Positions 1 through 8,339 of a stretch of DNA of 64,000 bases are shown in pieces. The stretch covers positions 372,001-436,000 of the forward strand of contig BPGO01000001.1 of the NCBI GenBank assembly GCA_026003075.1. The letters run 5' to 3'. Position 1 is the stretch's first letter. Every line of letters starts with the position of its first letter. Source of the DNA: Fimbriimonadales bacterium (GTDB lineage: Bacteria; Armatimonadota; Fimbriimonadia; Fimbriimonadales; GBS-DC). The notes beneath the pieces are model-generated. The model ran no database searches. It worked only from the letters and a program-made list of their open reading frames with translations, and was not told where the DNA came from. Both the position numbers and the translations under genes were made by a program.

Positions 1-957
1 CAGCGTGAAGCGCGCCAGCAGGCTATCGAGCCACCCCAGCAGGTTCAACACTTGGGCTTGCAATGGCCCACGGAAAAAGTAGGCGATTCCGAGAACGGCG
101 CCCACTGTCAGCGGCGCGAAGAGCTGATACTTCTGACGCTGGTGCTCGTTGTAAATCACGCACTCGTTGCAACGCTGCTTCAGTTCCCACTTGCTGAGGG
201 TCGTGTTGTGGGGGATATATTTTACATTTTTCTCGGGGTCGTCGCTCACGCGCACATCTTTGAGCGCCATGGCGATGGTCTTCTCCTCGCACATACACCC
301 GACGCCTTCGCGCCAGCAGGTGCGTCGCGCGTGGTAAATCGGGCAACGCTCGCGCACATAATCGCGGCAATAGGGCAGTTGCCAACATTTGCCCAAGAAG
401 CGTCGCTGCACCTGTTGCTGGCTCACCTCGGAGCCGAGTTTGAGCGTCTGATCCAGACTGGCGCCGTAGCGCAGCCGCTTCATCGCGTGCGCGAGGCTGA
501 CGAACACCGTGAGCACCAGCCCCGGTGGGAACAGCACCCACGCCGTGTTGCGGAGGCGCGTGAGCGCGAAATCGCGCAATGTATCGGGTGCGGGCAGGGC
601 GCTGAACTGTCCTATCAGGAAAGGCAGCCCCCAGTAGAACACCACCGACAGCAACAGCAACACGACGCCTACCATCGGCTCTTCTAAGTAGTTCCACGCC
701 AGCCCAATCACAATCAGCCCTGCGCCCAGCAACAGCGCGTTGCCTGCCAACCCCAAGTTATCGCGAATGCGCACCTGATCCTGCGCCGAGAAGGTTTGCG
801 AATCCAACCCCGCAAACAGCACCGCATAAAGCAAATACACCAGCCCCAGCACGAACAGTATCGCGCCGACGCTCATCATCCACTGAGTGACGGTCGTGAT
901 CCAACGCAGCATCAGCTGGCGCTGATATTCCTGCTGCACCGACGGTCGCCTCGACAT
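1..957 (-). CDS. Cys-rich multi-pass membrane protein, 3' end outside window
   Basis: I translated this frame by hand. It opens with ATG at 957 behind GGAGATACT and stays open for 319 codons to the window edge, so the C-terminus is missing. Hydrophobic segments lie at about residues 27-50, 72-90, 96-118 and 138-158, with another at about 281-296. Between the last two is a soluble loop with eight cysteines (191, 197, 205, 214, 221, 223, 263, 266), beginning CWQLPYC and ending CNEC. The spacing suggests one or two metal-binding (Zn or Fe-S) knuckles on a membrane anchor. I do not recognise the family. It sits just upstream of, and on the same strand as, nothing else visible, so context gives no function. 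That it is coding is fairly sure; the metal site is inference. Confidence 0.7.
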   Translation of the reverse strand, partial: MSRRPSVQQEYQRQLMLRWITTVTQWMMSVGAILFVLGLVYLLYAVLFAGLDSQTFSAQDQVRIRDNLGLAGNALLLGAGLIVIGLAWNYLEEPMVGVVLLLLSVVFYWGLPFLIGQFSALPAPDTLRDFALTRLRNTAWVLFPPGLVLTVFVSLAHAMKRLRYGASLDQTLKLGSEVSQQQVQRRFLGKCWQLPYCRDYVRERCPIYHARRTCWREGVGCMCEEKTIAMALKDVRVSDDPEKNVKYIPHNTTLSKWELKQRCNECVIYNEHQRQKYQLFAPLTVGAVLGIAYFFRGPLQAQVLNLLGWLDSLLARFTL

Positions 958-1011
958 AGTATCTCCCCGCTTCTAAGTCTACCCGACGGCATAGAGCGCA
1001 GAAAGTGGCGA

Positions 1012-2433
1012 CTATCTTGTCGGTGCGCGCTCCAGAAACGCGAATGCGTCGGGCATCGCCTCGCGCACGATCATCAGGTGGTCGCAGCCGTCATATTTTT
1101 TGTAGTCCAGTGTCTTGAGGTTCAGCCCCTGCAAGCGGCGGTAAGCGTTTTCGATGTTCGTTTTGAGCATGCTGAGTTCCTGCTCGCCGATGGTCATGAG
1201 AATCGGCAGGTCTGCAGGGACTTGGGTCGGTTGCCCTGCGCCTGCGAAGACGACCGCGGCGCGGAACCGGTCGGGGAACTGCGCGATGGCGGCGAAGCTG
1301 TGCGCCCCGCCCATCGAGTGTCCCATCAGATAGATGCGCTTGGGGTCGACAGGCAAGAGTTTCTGGACAGCTTCCAGCGCGCCGTCGACATGGGCGAGGT
1401 TTCTCTCGGCGCGTGGGGCGATTACACTCCAGCCGCGCTTCTCCGCCTCTTTCAGTACGATGCCCAGCCCGTAGCCTTCAAAGAAGAGATGCTCGTTGCC
1501 CCCAGCGCCGTGCAGAGCGATGACCACAGGGATAGGCTGGTTCGGTTTGAACTGCTTGGGAATGAATAGTCGGAACGCCACGGTGCGCCCGCGGCTAAGG
1601 GTCGCCATCCAATAGTCGCCTGGGGCGGGCTGCCACGCCGATTTGCCCTCCTCCCAGCCTGCGGCGATGCGCTCGGCAAACTGCAGCAGGCGCAGAAGCG
1701 GATAGAACGTTTCTGGGCTTGCGCCTTTCTGCGCGTTTTGCAGCACATCGCGCGCGTTCAGCACGGTCATGCGCTCAATCGTATCGGCGTCGTCGTGCGA
1801 TTCGATGGCTCGGTTCAGGGCTTCGATGCGCGCGTCGAGGTGCGCGATGACGCTGAAGGTTTGCTTCCACTGGCGCAGGGGTTGATCGCCCTGTCGGATT
1901 TCGAAATGCACCTCGTAATCGCCCTCCGCAGCGGGGTTGGGTAAGGTCGCTGTGGCGCCAGGCTCAGGGTTTTCCAGCATCCCTTCGCGCAGGGGGCGCG
2001 TGTCGCCGCGTCGGAAGATCTTCCAGCGCAGTTGCAGAGGCGCTTGGGGCTTCTCAGCGTTGTAGAACTCGAACAGTTGGAGGCGTAGCCCCTGTTCGCC
2101 TTTCTCCAGAGCCTCCTTTTCAACGAGATGCGGCAAGCGCACGCCGAGCGCACCCGCATAGAGCATTTCGGGTGTTGGAGGCGCATCGGAGCGAAGCACA
2201 GCGCAGGCAAGCGTCAAGTTGCGTGCGAGGGCGTCGAACCTGCCCGAGAAAAACGCCGTCAGCCCTTCAGAGAGGGGGCGTGTGGCACGCAGACGCGCCT
2301 CGAACGAATCGCGATGCGCCTCCCAACAGGTCTCCATTTCAATCAGACGCACTGCCAAGTCCGCCCGCGTAATCGGCGACTGGCTCCACGCCGCTATCCA
2401 CAAAAAAATCCCCAACAGCCCGACCGTGCGCAT
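1012..2433 (-). CDS. Exported alpha/beta-hydrolase (esterase, PHB-depolymerase-like)
   Basis: Predicted secreted serine hydrolase of 473 aa. The start at 2433 is chosen because it opens a signal peptide (MRTVGLLGIFLWIAAWSQ); the open frame runs upstream but across a terminator hairpin. Residues 20-270 are a helical and beta-sandwich N-terminal part. The hydrolase domain follows with an oxyanion-loop HGAGG at about 308-312, the nucleophile elbow GHSMGG at 371-376 (Ser373) and a C-terminal catalytic His candidate in CDHLMIV (about 452). This layout matches esterase-D and PHB-depolymerase-like enzymes acting on ester bonds outside the cytoplasm. The substrate cannot be told. No Shine-Dalgarno is visible; a weak -10 (TAAATT) lies 7 nt before the ATG. 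Confidence 0.85.
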   Translation of the reverse strand: MRTVGLLGIFLWIAAWSQSPITRADLAVRLIEMETCWEAHRDSFEARLRATRPLSEGLTAFFSGRFDALARNLTLACAVLRSDAPPTPEMLYAGALGVRLPHLVEKEALEKGEQGLRLQLFEFYNAEKPQAPLQLRWKIFRRGDTRPLREGMLENPEPGATATLPNPAAEGDYEVHFEIRQGDQPLRQWKQTFSVIAHLDARIEALNRAIESHDDADTIERMTVLNARDVLQNAQKGASPETFYPLLRLLQFAERIAAGWEEGKSAWQPAPGDYWMATLSRGRTVAFRLFIPKQFKPNQPIPVVIALHGAGGNEHLFFEGYGLGIVLKEAEKRGWSVIAPRAERNLAHVDGALEAVQKLLPVDPKRIYLMGHSMGGAHSFAAIAQFPDRFRAAVVFAGAGQPTQVPADLPILMTIGEQELSMLKTNIENAYRRLQGLNLKTLDYKKYDGCDHLMIVREAMPDAFAFLERAPTR

Positions 2434-2510
2434 AGAGACCAATTTAGCGAAGAAAAGCGGCTTTCCTGCCACACGAACGGATTGGTCCCTTGGTACTTGA
2501 TGGCGAGAAA

Positions 2511-2539
2511 CTCCTGCACCCTTGTACAGGGTGCAGGAG
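2511..2539 (-). terminator. Rho-independent terminator of the propeller gene
   Basis: Perfect 12-bp inverted repeat CTCCTGCACCCT / AGGGTGCAGGAG with a 5-nt loop. Read on the minus strand it is followed by TTTCTC. It lies 52 nt past the stop of the gene ending at 2592 and before the start of the esterase, so it separates the two transcripts. Confidence 0.75.
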
Positions 2540-2591
2540 TCCGCCTCACGGTTGCTTACAAAAGAGCGGCTTGCGCTCTTCGAAGCCCTCA

Positions 2592-4364
2592 TTACCGCAA
2601 CGGGATCGCCGCAACGGTACCCCAGTAGCTTTCCGCGCGACGCGCAGCAATCAGGCAGTAGCTGGTGCTTTGGTTGCCCGTGAAGAGGAGCGTGGGTAGA
2701 TACTCGGAGCCTGTATGGAGCGACGATTCCGTGTACTCGATGCGGTTGAACGGGTTCTCCAAAGTAACGGCGCGGAAGAGCGCTTGATGTTGCGTTGTGC
2801 TGCCTGTGTCGCGCTGGGCAAGCACATACACATAGGTTGCGCGTCGGTCGGCGCGGCGTGCGAATCCGACGGTCGCGCGCGAGAGAGTCTCGTTATCAAA
2901 CACGCGCTGGGGATAGTAGGGCAAGTTCACGCCAGAACGCGCGAGGAACGCCAGCAAATATCCTGACCGGGTGACCACCGCGCCCACTTCACTCTGAGGT
3001 GAGGCGCTGATGGGCGAGATGATATCCTCGTCGAGGGTGCGCTGCCACAGAGCGTTTAGCTGGTTCGGATTGAGGCACACCAGCACGCGCTCCCCCACAC
3101 GGGCGAGCAGTTGGCGCCCGAGGAAGGTGGGAGCAAGGCTATGAATGCGTTGGGTAGAGACGCGGCGCGCCGTGCGGATGCTTCCCGTAAGCGCGTCAAA
3201 CTGCACAACCCACCCGTTCGCAGTGCCGATGTAGAAGGCACGCCCAATACGCACGAGATTTGTGCTGAACGCGCCGTAATTCGCGGGTATGGATGCGCTT
3301 TGCCCCACACGCACGCCATCTTCTCGAAAAGCATACAGTCGCCCATCGCTCCCCGCAACATAGAGCCGTCCGTTGAACACCAGAGGCTCCAAATCTAAAC
3401 GCGGGGTGACGCCTGCGGGGAACTGCACTACCGAGAAGGGGTCGCTGCTCGTGTTATTGCTCACGACCTGTTGTAGGTCGATACGAACCAACTGATTGCC
3501 CCGCCCGACGAACCAGCCTGCGCCCAGCAATACGCTGAACCCGTTCGGAACGAAGCCGCGCAAAACGCGCCCATAGACGAGGCGCTCGTTGCCCATCGTA
3601 CTACCTTGGGTGCTTTCCACTGGGTCGCGCCCCCAAAAGATACGCGTATCATTGCTCGTGGCGTCGGTTCCCATCCAAAAGAGGCGTCCCTGAAAGAGAA
3701 CAGGCGCTACATGTTGGACCTGATTCCCGTAGCACCACGCGCGTGTAGGAATGGAGGCGGAGCGGAACGCACCCGCCGTAAACTCGCCCAAAATCTGCTT
3801 CGCGGAACCGTCGCTGGCATACGCCGTGAGCGTCGCCCATGCGCCGTCGGTAGGAATCGAACTGCCGGGCGGCGTCATGCGGAGTAGGTAGAACATCGAT
3901 TCCCCCGGCGAAAGGAAGCTCCCCATCCCCTCGGGGAGCGTTCTACTGTTTTGCCACATGCTCAAAGTGTTCTCACGAAGCTCCACTGTCCATGCGGGCG
4001 ACTGCGCGTACTCCATTTGGGCAAAGCTAAACCCCAAACGATCGTATCCGTTTCCCGCGTTGGACAGGCGTACGATGAAATACGCCTCGCGTGCGTTTGG
4101 ATCGGCGCCAGATCGCTGGTCGGCTGACTGCCCCATAGGCGATTCCACCGTCCACTGCCACTGAATGACTTGTCCTACTTGCACCTGGGCGTCGCTGGAT
4201 AGGGTGGTGAGTTGATTGTTCACCGTTGCAATAGCGCGCAGTTGAAAAGTGGTTCCCGCCCAGAGCATACCGCTTGGCGTGCGCGGCGCAATAGGTGTTG
4301 AGTCTGCGAGCGCACAGCCCCAGATTCCTAAAGCTCCCCAAAGAATGCCCCAAAATCGTGCCAT
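2592..4364 (-). CDS. Exported PQQ-like beta-propeller protein
   Basis: 590-aa protein with a signal peptide (MARFWGILWGALGIWGCALA; the Cys may make it a lipoprotein). After a roughly 180-residue beta-rich N-terminal domain come repeated blades with phrases such as GRLFWMGTD, GRLYVAGSDGRLYAF, GRAFYIGTANGWVVQFDALTG and RVLVCLNPNQL, typical of PQQ/WD-like propellers. Start 4364 is preferred over 4373 because GGGAGGGA then sits about 7 nt upstream, while for 4373 it would touch the ATG. Such proteins in related genomes are extracytoplasmic scaffolds or binding proteins; no catalytic residues are evident. It ends in its own terminator. A second propeller protein is at the right edge of the window. 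Confidence 0.8.
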   Translation of the reverse strand: MARFWGILWGALGIWGCALADSTPIAPRTPSGMLWAGTTFQLRAIATVNNQLTTLSSDAQVQVGQVIQWQWTVESPMGQSADQRSGADPNAREAYFIVRLSNAGNGYDRLGFSFAQMEYAQSPAWTVELRENTLSMWQNSRTLPEGMGSFLSPGESMFYLLRMTPPGSSIPTDGAWATLTAYASDGSAKQILGEFTAGAFRSASIPTRAWCYGNQVQHVAPVLFQGRLFWMGTDATSNDTRIFWGRDPVESTQGSTMGNERLVYGRVLRGFVPNGFSVLLGAGWFVGRGNQLVRIDLQQVVSNNTSSDPFSVVQFPAGVTPRLDLEPLVFNGRLYVAGSDGRLYAFREDGVRVGQSASIPANYGAFSTNLVRIGRAFYIGTANGWVVQFDALTGSIRTARRVSTQRIHSLAPTFLGRQLLARVGERVLVCLNPNQLNALWQRTLDEDIISPISASPQSEVGAVVTRSGYLLAFLARSGVNLPYYPQRVFDNETLSRATVGFARRADRRATYVYVLAQRDTGSTTQHQALFRAVTLENPFNRIEYTESSLHTGSEYLPTLLFTGNQSTSYCLIAARRAESYWGTVAAIPLR

Positions 4365-4373
4365 CGGTCGCAT

Positions 4374-4620
4374 CCCTCCCGATGGGCATTTTCCACACTA
4401 CAGGGCAATTCATGCAGGTGAAATTGGGGTCAGGTGAATTACGGGGCGTCGATAGGCAGTGCGAAACAGTCTCGTGGTGCGGTTCGAAACTGCCTGCGCG
4501 GTAAAACGCTTCGCCCTGCAGCACGACGCCCCGAACTCGGAGAGCCAATCTAACGAAACTTATAGCAACTTTCGTGCCAAACTGGGGGGGAACGCAATTG
4601 CAGCCTCCGCGAAGAACGCA
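4374..4620. other. Intergenic region without a gene
   Basis: About 250 bases between ppa and the propeller gene. The only structure I see is a weak dyad ACGAAA-N11-TTTCGT at about 4553-4575, which could help end ppa transcription but has no T-tract. No convincing promoter or open frame was found. Confidence 0.5.
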
Positions 4621-5160
4621 TTAGACGCCGTACTTCACTTTGAATCGTGCGTGCGCCTCGACGATAATCTCACGCGCTCGTACCGACCCATGCCACCCCA
4701 GCATCGCAGTCGGTTTGCCCTCTAACTCTTTGTAGACCTCGAAAAAGTGTTGCACCTCACGTATGGTGTGCTTGCGCAGGTCCGTGATTTCGTTCACTTC
4801 CTCGAAGCGCGGGTCATGATACGGCACGGCGATAATTTTCTCATCGCGTCCCTTATCGTCTTCCATCACTAACACGCCGAGGGGCTGCGCCATGACCACG
4901 CACCCCGTGAAACTGGGGTCGGTAATAATCACCAGTGCGTCCAGCGCATCGCCATCTTCAGAGAGGGTTTGCGGGATGAACCCATAATCGCCGGGATAAT
5001 GCACGGGCGAGTACAACACCCGATCGAGTCGAAACACGCCATAGTGCGGATCGTACTCAATCTTGTTGCGCGTGCCCTTGGGGATTTCCACCACCACAGG
5101 CACCACATACGGCGCGTCGTCGCCTAACGGCAGGTGATACAGGTTTGTCATAGCGTTCAC
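4621..5160 (-). CDS. ppa: Inorganic pyrophosphatase
   Basis: 179-aa family I soluble pyrophosphatase, which hydrolyses PPi to two phosphates in the cytoplasm and so pulls biosynthetic reactions forward. Diagnostic stretches are EIPKGTRNKIEYD near the N-terminus, HYPGDYGFIPQT, and the Mg-binding signature DGDALDALV, followed by DDKGRDEKIIAVP. The length is normal for the family. Its start overlaps the stop of the preceding gene by 4 nt (ATGA), so it is translationally coupled in an argG-hypothetical-ppa operon. That pairing is sensible, since argininosuccinate synthase releases PPi. Confidence 0.97.
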   Translation of the reverse strand: MNAMTNLYHLPLGDDAPYVVPVVVEIPKGTRNKIEYDPHYGVFRLDRVLYSPVHYPGDYGFIPQTLSEDGDALDALVIITDPSFTGCVVMAQPLGVLVMEDDKGRDEKIIAVPYHDPRFEEVNEITDLRKHTIREVQHFFEVYKELEGKPTAMLGWHGSVRAREIIVEAHARFKVKYGV

Positions 5161-5858
5161 CGCGAGAATTTACGCACCAGCAGCAGGATAAGCCCTGTGA
5201 ACAGCACGCCGCTCACGCACGCCGCGCCGAGCGCAATCCACAAGGCGCGCATGGAGAAGGGCGTCTGCTGCAGGTTCTTGGGTTGGAAGCTGTCCAAAAT
5301 CTGATTTACCAGAGTCTCATTTTGCTGAAACTCCTCCTCTTCGCCTGTAAGCGTAATTGCGTAAAGCCCCTGATCAGCGATAACGAAGCGCACCCGTGCG
5401 CGAAACACCCAATCGTCAGGCACTGGGGCGCGTACATCCAAGGTCGCCACGCGCAAGTTGCCCACTTTATGGATGTTCCGTCCGATTTCAACAACTTGCT
5501 CAGGCTTTATCTCCAGCTCTTGTGCAAGGCTTTGACGAAACTCACGAAAGAAGTTTTCCATAGCCGTGTTATACAGGGAAGGGCTTGGGGTTGCGAACGG
5601 AACTGGCTCGTAAACAACGCTAAGGTAGAAACTTGTGTCCTCGGGAGTGATGAATTCTACCAGCAGATCGGGGTTGCTGGTGTCGGTTTTCCAGCTGTTA
5701 GGCGCAGCGATTTGGAACCCCTTCGTTGGGTGCGTGTAGACTTGTAAAGGCTGCCCTAATGCCCACGAAGCCAAAAGCAGGAGCAAAGTGCCCACACCGA
5801 TGCGCTTTATGCGTTCGGTGCGCCGCCCGAGGCTCCTGCACCCGCGAAATTGCTGCAT
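5157..5858 (-). CDS. Exported hypothetical protein with C-terminal membrane anchor
   Basis: 233-aa protein of unknown function. An N-terminal signal peptide (IGVGTLLLLLASWALG) precedes a domain starting VYTHPTKGFQIAAPNSWKTD, resembling the PsbP/DUF1795-like fold seen in many small exported proteins. A transmembrane helix at the C-terminus (about 205-228) ends in RKFSR, so the domain is probably displayed outside the membrane. GGGGAG lies 5 nt before ATG 5858. It is the middle gene of the argG operon (11 nt after argG, 4-nt overlap with ppa), though nothing suggests a role in arginine synthesis. Confidence 0.75.
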   Translation of the reverse strand: MQQFRGCRSLGRRTERIKRIGVGTLLLLLASWALGQPLQVYTHPTKGFQIAAPNSWKTDTSNPDLLVEFITPEDTSFYLSVVYEPVPFATPSPSLYNTAMENFFREFRQSLAQELEIKPEQVVEIGRNIHKVGNLRVATLDVRAPVPDDWVFRARVRFVIADQGLYAITLTGEEEEFQQNETLVNQILDSFQPKNLQQTPFSMRALWIALGAACVSGVLFTGLILLLVRKFSR

Positions 5859-5869
5859 AATGACTCCCC

Positions 5870-7072
5870 TTAGCCCGTTTCGCGTCGTTTGAGTTGGTAA
5901 TACAGTCGCGCGGGCATGCCATGCGCTTTCACGGCGCCGCTCATCTCGGACTGATCGAACGACTTATCGTCGAACGAGGCAGCGGCAGCGTCGTAGAGCG
6001 CCCAACGGCTCTCACGTCCGACCACCGTCGCGCTGCCCTTGTACAGCCGCAGCCACACCTTGCCCGATACGCGCTCTTGCACTTTGTTGATGAACGCCTC
6101 CAGCGATTCCTTGAACGGGTCGATCCAAAGTCCCGCGTAGGCAAGTTCTGCCCAGGCGCGGTCGGCTTGCGCTTTGAAGCGCAGTTCATCGCGCGTGCCG
6201 ACCAGTGCCTCCAGCGCGCGGTGCGCCGTGATGAGCGTCACAGCTGCGGGGCACTCGTAGTTCTCGCGCACCTTCAGCCCAATCAGGCGGTCTTCCATCA
6301 TATCGATGCGTCCGACGCCATGTTCGCCCGCCAGTTCGTTCAGGTACTGAATCAGGACGAGCGGCTCCATCGGCTGACCGTCAATCGCGGTAGGCACGCC
6401 GTTCTCGAAGGCGATTTCGATGATTTGTGGTGCGTGGTGTGCTTCTTGGGGGCTGCGTGTCCACTGGTAAATCTCTTCAGGAGGCGCGTAGCTGGGGTCT
6501 TCGAGCCGTCCGCCCTCCACCGAGCGTCCCCACAGGTTCTCGTCGATGCTCCAGATTTTCTCGCTACTCTGGTGGATGGGAACGCCACGCGCACGGGCAT
6601 ATTCAATCTCTTCCGAGCGGGTCATGTTGCGCTCGCGCATGGGGGCAATAATCGGTATGCCAGGCATGAGCGTGCGCAGCATGAATTCGATACGGAACTG
6701 GTCGTTGCCCTTGCCTGTGCAGCCGTGTGCGAAGGCGTCCACGCGGGGCAGCGTTTGGGCGATTTCGGCGGCTTTTTGCGCAATCAGCGGGCGGGCAATC
6801 GCCGTGCTGAGCGGATAGCCCTGATAGTCGGCGTTCGCTTTCACGGCAGGCATGCAGTAGTGCGCAGCAAACTCGGCGCGGGCATCCACCGTGTAATGTT
6901 CCGTGCCTAATATCTTGGCGCGTTCGGCCGCATCAGTGATGTCCTCTCGGGGCTGCCCGACATCCACCGTCACGGTCACAACATGCTCAAAGCCGTACTC
7001 TTCCCTTAGCAGCGGGATGCAGACAGTCGTGTCTAACCCGCCTGAATAAACCAACACAACGGTCTTGCTCAT
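5870..7072 (-). CDS. argG: Argininosuccinate synthase
   Basis: 400-aa enzyme joining citrulline and aspartate with ATP to give argininosuccinate, the penultimate arginine step. The N-terminal PP-loop VLVYSGGLDTTVC follows directly on MSKTV. Later conserved blocks include FAHGCTGKGNDQFR and SSEKIWSIDENLWGRS. The open frame extends upstream to 7171, but that part is an antisense reading of a dispersed repeat, so 7072 is the start. A GGTATACT element ends 10 nt before the ATG and there is no Shine-Dalgarno, so the leader must be only a few bases long. Confidence 0.97.
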   Translation of the reverse strand: MSKTVVLVYSGGLDTTVCIPLLREEYGFEHVVTVTVDVGQPREDITDAAERAKILGTEHYTVDARAEFAAHYCMPAVKANADYQGYPLSTAIARPLIAQKAAEIAQTLPRVDAFAHGCTGKGNDQFRIEFMLRTLMPGIPIIAPMRERNMTRSEEIEYARARGVPIHQSSEKIWSIDENLWGRSVEGGRLEDPSYAPPEEIYQWTRSPQEAHHAPQIIEIAFENGVPTAIDGQPMEPLVLIQYLNELAGEHGVGRIDMMEDRLIGLKVRENYECPAAVTLITAHRALEALVGTRDELRFKAQADRAWAELAYAGLWIDPFKESLEAFINKVQERVSGKVWLRLYKGSATVVGRESRWALYDAAAASFDDKSFDQSEMSGAVKAHGMPARLYYQLKRRETG

Positions 7073-7082
7073 CGGTGCGGAA

Positions 7083-7088
7083 AGTATA
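7083..7088 (-). promoter_or_regulatory. Predicted -10 of argG
   Basis: TATACT on the minus strand, preceded by GG, with 10 nt between it and the argG ATG. Same GGTAYAMT form as many promoters in this window. Confidence 0.55.
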
Positions 7089-7114
7089 CCTGAGAAAGTC
7101 ACCCTATCGCCCTC

Positions 7115-7162
7115 CACAAAGCCGAAAAAATGAGCTTCCTCGCCGCGCTCGGGATGACATGA
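7115..7162. repeat. Dispersed repeat of the CHPERSE type
   Basis: The minus-strand translation of this stretch reads SCHPERGEEAHFFG, close to the phrase SCHPERSE that appears wherever a common bacterial intergenic repeat is translated. It lies in the argG upstream region and makes the argG frame look longer than it is. Assignment is by memory of that pattern. Confidence 0.5.
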
Positions 7163-7173
7163 GAGGCTCACTC

Positions 7174-7207
7174 AAAAAACCTCTTGCCATTCCGAACCGA
7201 AGGCAAG
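7174..7207 (-). terminator. Terminator of the dockerin-like gene
   Basis: Minus-strand hairpin CTTGCC-N13-GGCAAG (7202-7207 with 7183-7188), with a further short dyad in the loop, followed by AGG and six T. It lies 44 nt past the stop of the gene at 7251. Confidence 0.75.
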
Positions 7208-7250
7208 GAAGCCCCCACACCGTTTCGGAACGAGGTCGCCGCGGAGGGAC

Positions 7251-8159
7251 TTAGCAGCCCGTACCGAAGTTGAACAGCACAATCAGCAGGTCCGCGTCGT
7301 CCACCACTTGGTCACAGTTCACATCGGCGGCGTTGTAGCCCTCCGAACCGAACGCGAACAATACCAGCAACAGGTCCGCGTCGTCCACGCAGCCGTTATC
7401 GTCTACATCCCCCGGTTGCACGGCAATCGTCTCCACATCATCGACATAGACGATGTACGGACCCAACTGCGCTGGGTCTACTGGGGTGAACGCCAATTGC
7501 TCCAGTGTGCCGGTATTCCCTTGCAGCTGTCCGTTAGCGGTGGCGCCTGCGAAGCCGCGAATCGGCTCACAACGGATGTTGAAACTTACAGTGATCCACT
7601 GATCCTTCTGATTAATCAGTTTGCCCACAGGCGCGCTGGGACCTGATTGCGCACTGGTAGCGCCAATCCACTCAATACCTCCGCTGGTGCCGCCGTTATT
7701 GCCGCACCCCACGCTGCTGCCAGTTTCGCGCACACCCAGCGTCAGATAAAAATCGGGAGTTTCGGAAGGCACATAGAGGCGCAGGCGCACTTTGTGATCA
7801 AAATTGATTTCAGGATTCGGTTTAGCAGGGACGTTGAAAGTGGTCAATCGAACCCACGCGTTAGGATAGGGTTCTCCTGTGTTCGGATTCAGGCGGAACT
7901 GCCATGCGACTTTGAGCGACTGCGTGCCGCCGAAGGCTTGCTCATCGGAAATAACGGAGCAGTTGAACACTCCATTGGGAATATTACACGGATCCGCGAC
8001 CACAAAGTTGCTGGTTGAACCTGAAAAGCTGGGCTGTCGAAAGAGCACAGCGCCATTTGTACCCAGCGCGTACCCTTCGAAGTCGCTAATAAGACATTGC
8101 GCCAACGCGCTGCTGAGACTAAGGAGCGCGGTTAAGCCCATCACATAGACTCTCATCAT
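7251..8159 (-). CDS. Secreted protein with C-terminal dockerin-like repeats
   Basis: 302-aa exported protein. The start is ATG 8159 behind AAAGGAGGAATCG; the upstream open frame has no support. The signal peptide is MRVYVMGLTALLSLSSALAQ. A beta-rich domain follows (ISDFEGYALGTNGAVLFR, later VRLRLYVPSETPDFYLTLGV), similar to carbohydrate-binding or concanavalin-like domains. The last 60 residues hold two calcium-loop repeats, GDVDDNGCVDDADLLLVLFA and ADVNCDQVVDDADLLIVLF, of the type I dockerin/EF-hand kind common at the C-termini of secreted proteins in Planctomycetota and Armatimonadota. It probably attaches to a cell-surface or extracellular complex; no cohesin is visible here. Confidence 0.8.
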   Translation of the reverse strand: MMRVYVMGLTALLSLSSALAQCLISDFEGYALGTNGAVLFRQPSFSGSTSNFVVADPCNIPNGVFNCSVISDEQAFGGTQSLKVAWQFRLNPNTGEPYPNAWVRLTTFNVPAKPNPEINFDHKVRLRLYVPSETPDFYLTLGVRETGSSVGCGNNGGTSGGIEWIGATSAQSGPSAPVGKLINQKDQWITVSFNIRCEPIRGFAGATANGQLQGNTGTLEQLAFTPVDPAQLGPYIVYVDDVETIAVQPGDVDDNGCVDDADLLLVLFAFGSEGYNAADVNCDQVVDDADLLIVLFNFGTGC

Positions 8160-8195
8160 CGATTCCTCCTTTCGCAGGCGTATGCCCGCACTTCT

Positions 8196-8201
8196 ATTAT
8201 A
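8196..8201 (-). promoter_or_regulatory. Predicted -10 of the dockerin-like gene
   Basis: Consensus TATAAT on the minus strand, 36 nt before the start codon. The gene therefore has a normal leader with a strong Shine-Dalgarno. Confidence 0.6.
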
Positions 8202-8339
8202 CACTATTTTACTTGGGTTTTTCTCGAAGGCAAGGGTTTCGAAGATATTTGCTGGTTCATCCCCTTGCAGAGCGTGCGGAAGAGTTTCTGGCTTCTTGTG
8301 TGATACTATGAGGTACACTAATTGCGCACGAGGACGACC

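Noticed and set aside
5894-6910. 338-codon plus-strand frame opposite argG
   Set aside because: Shadow of a strongly conserved enzyme on the other strand; no homology-like motif and no promoter.
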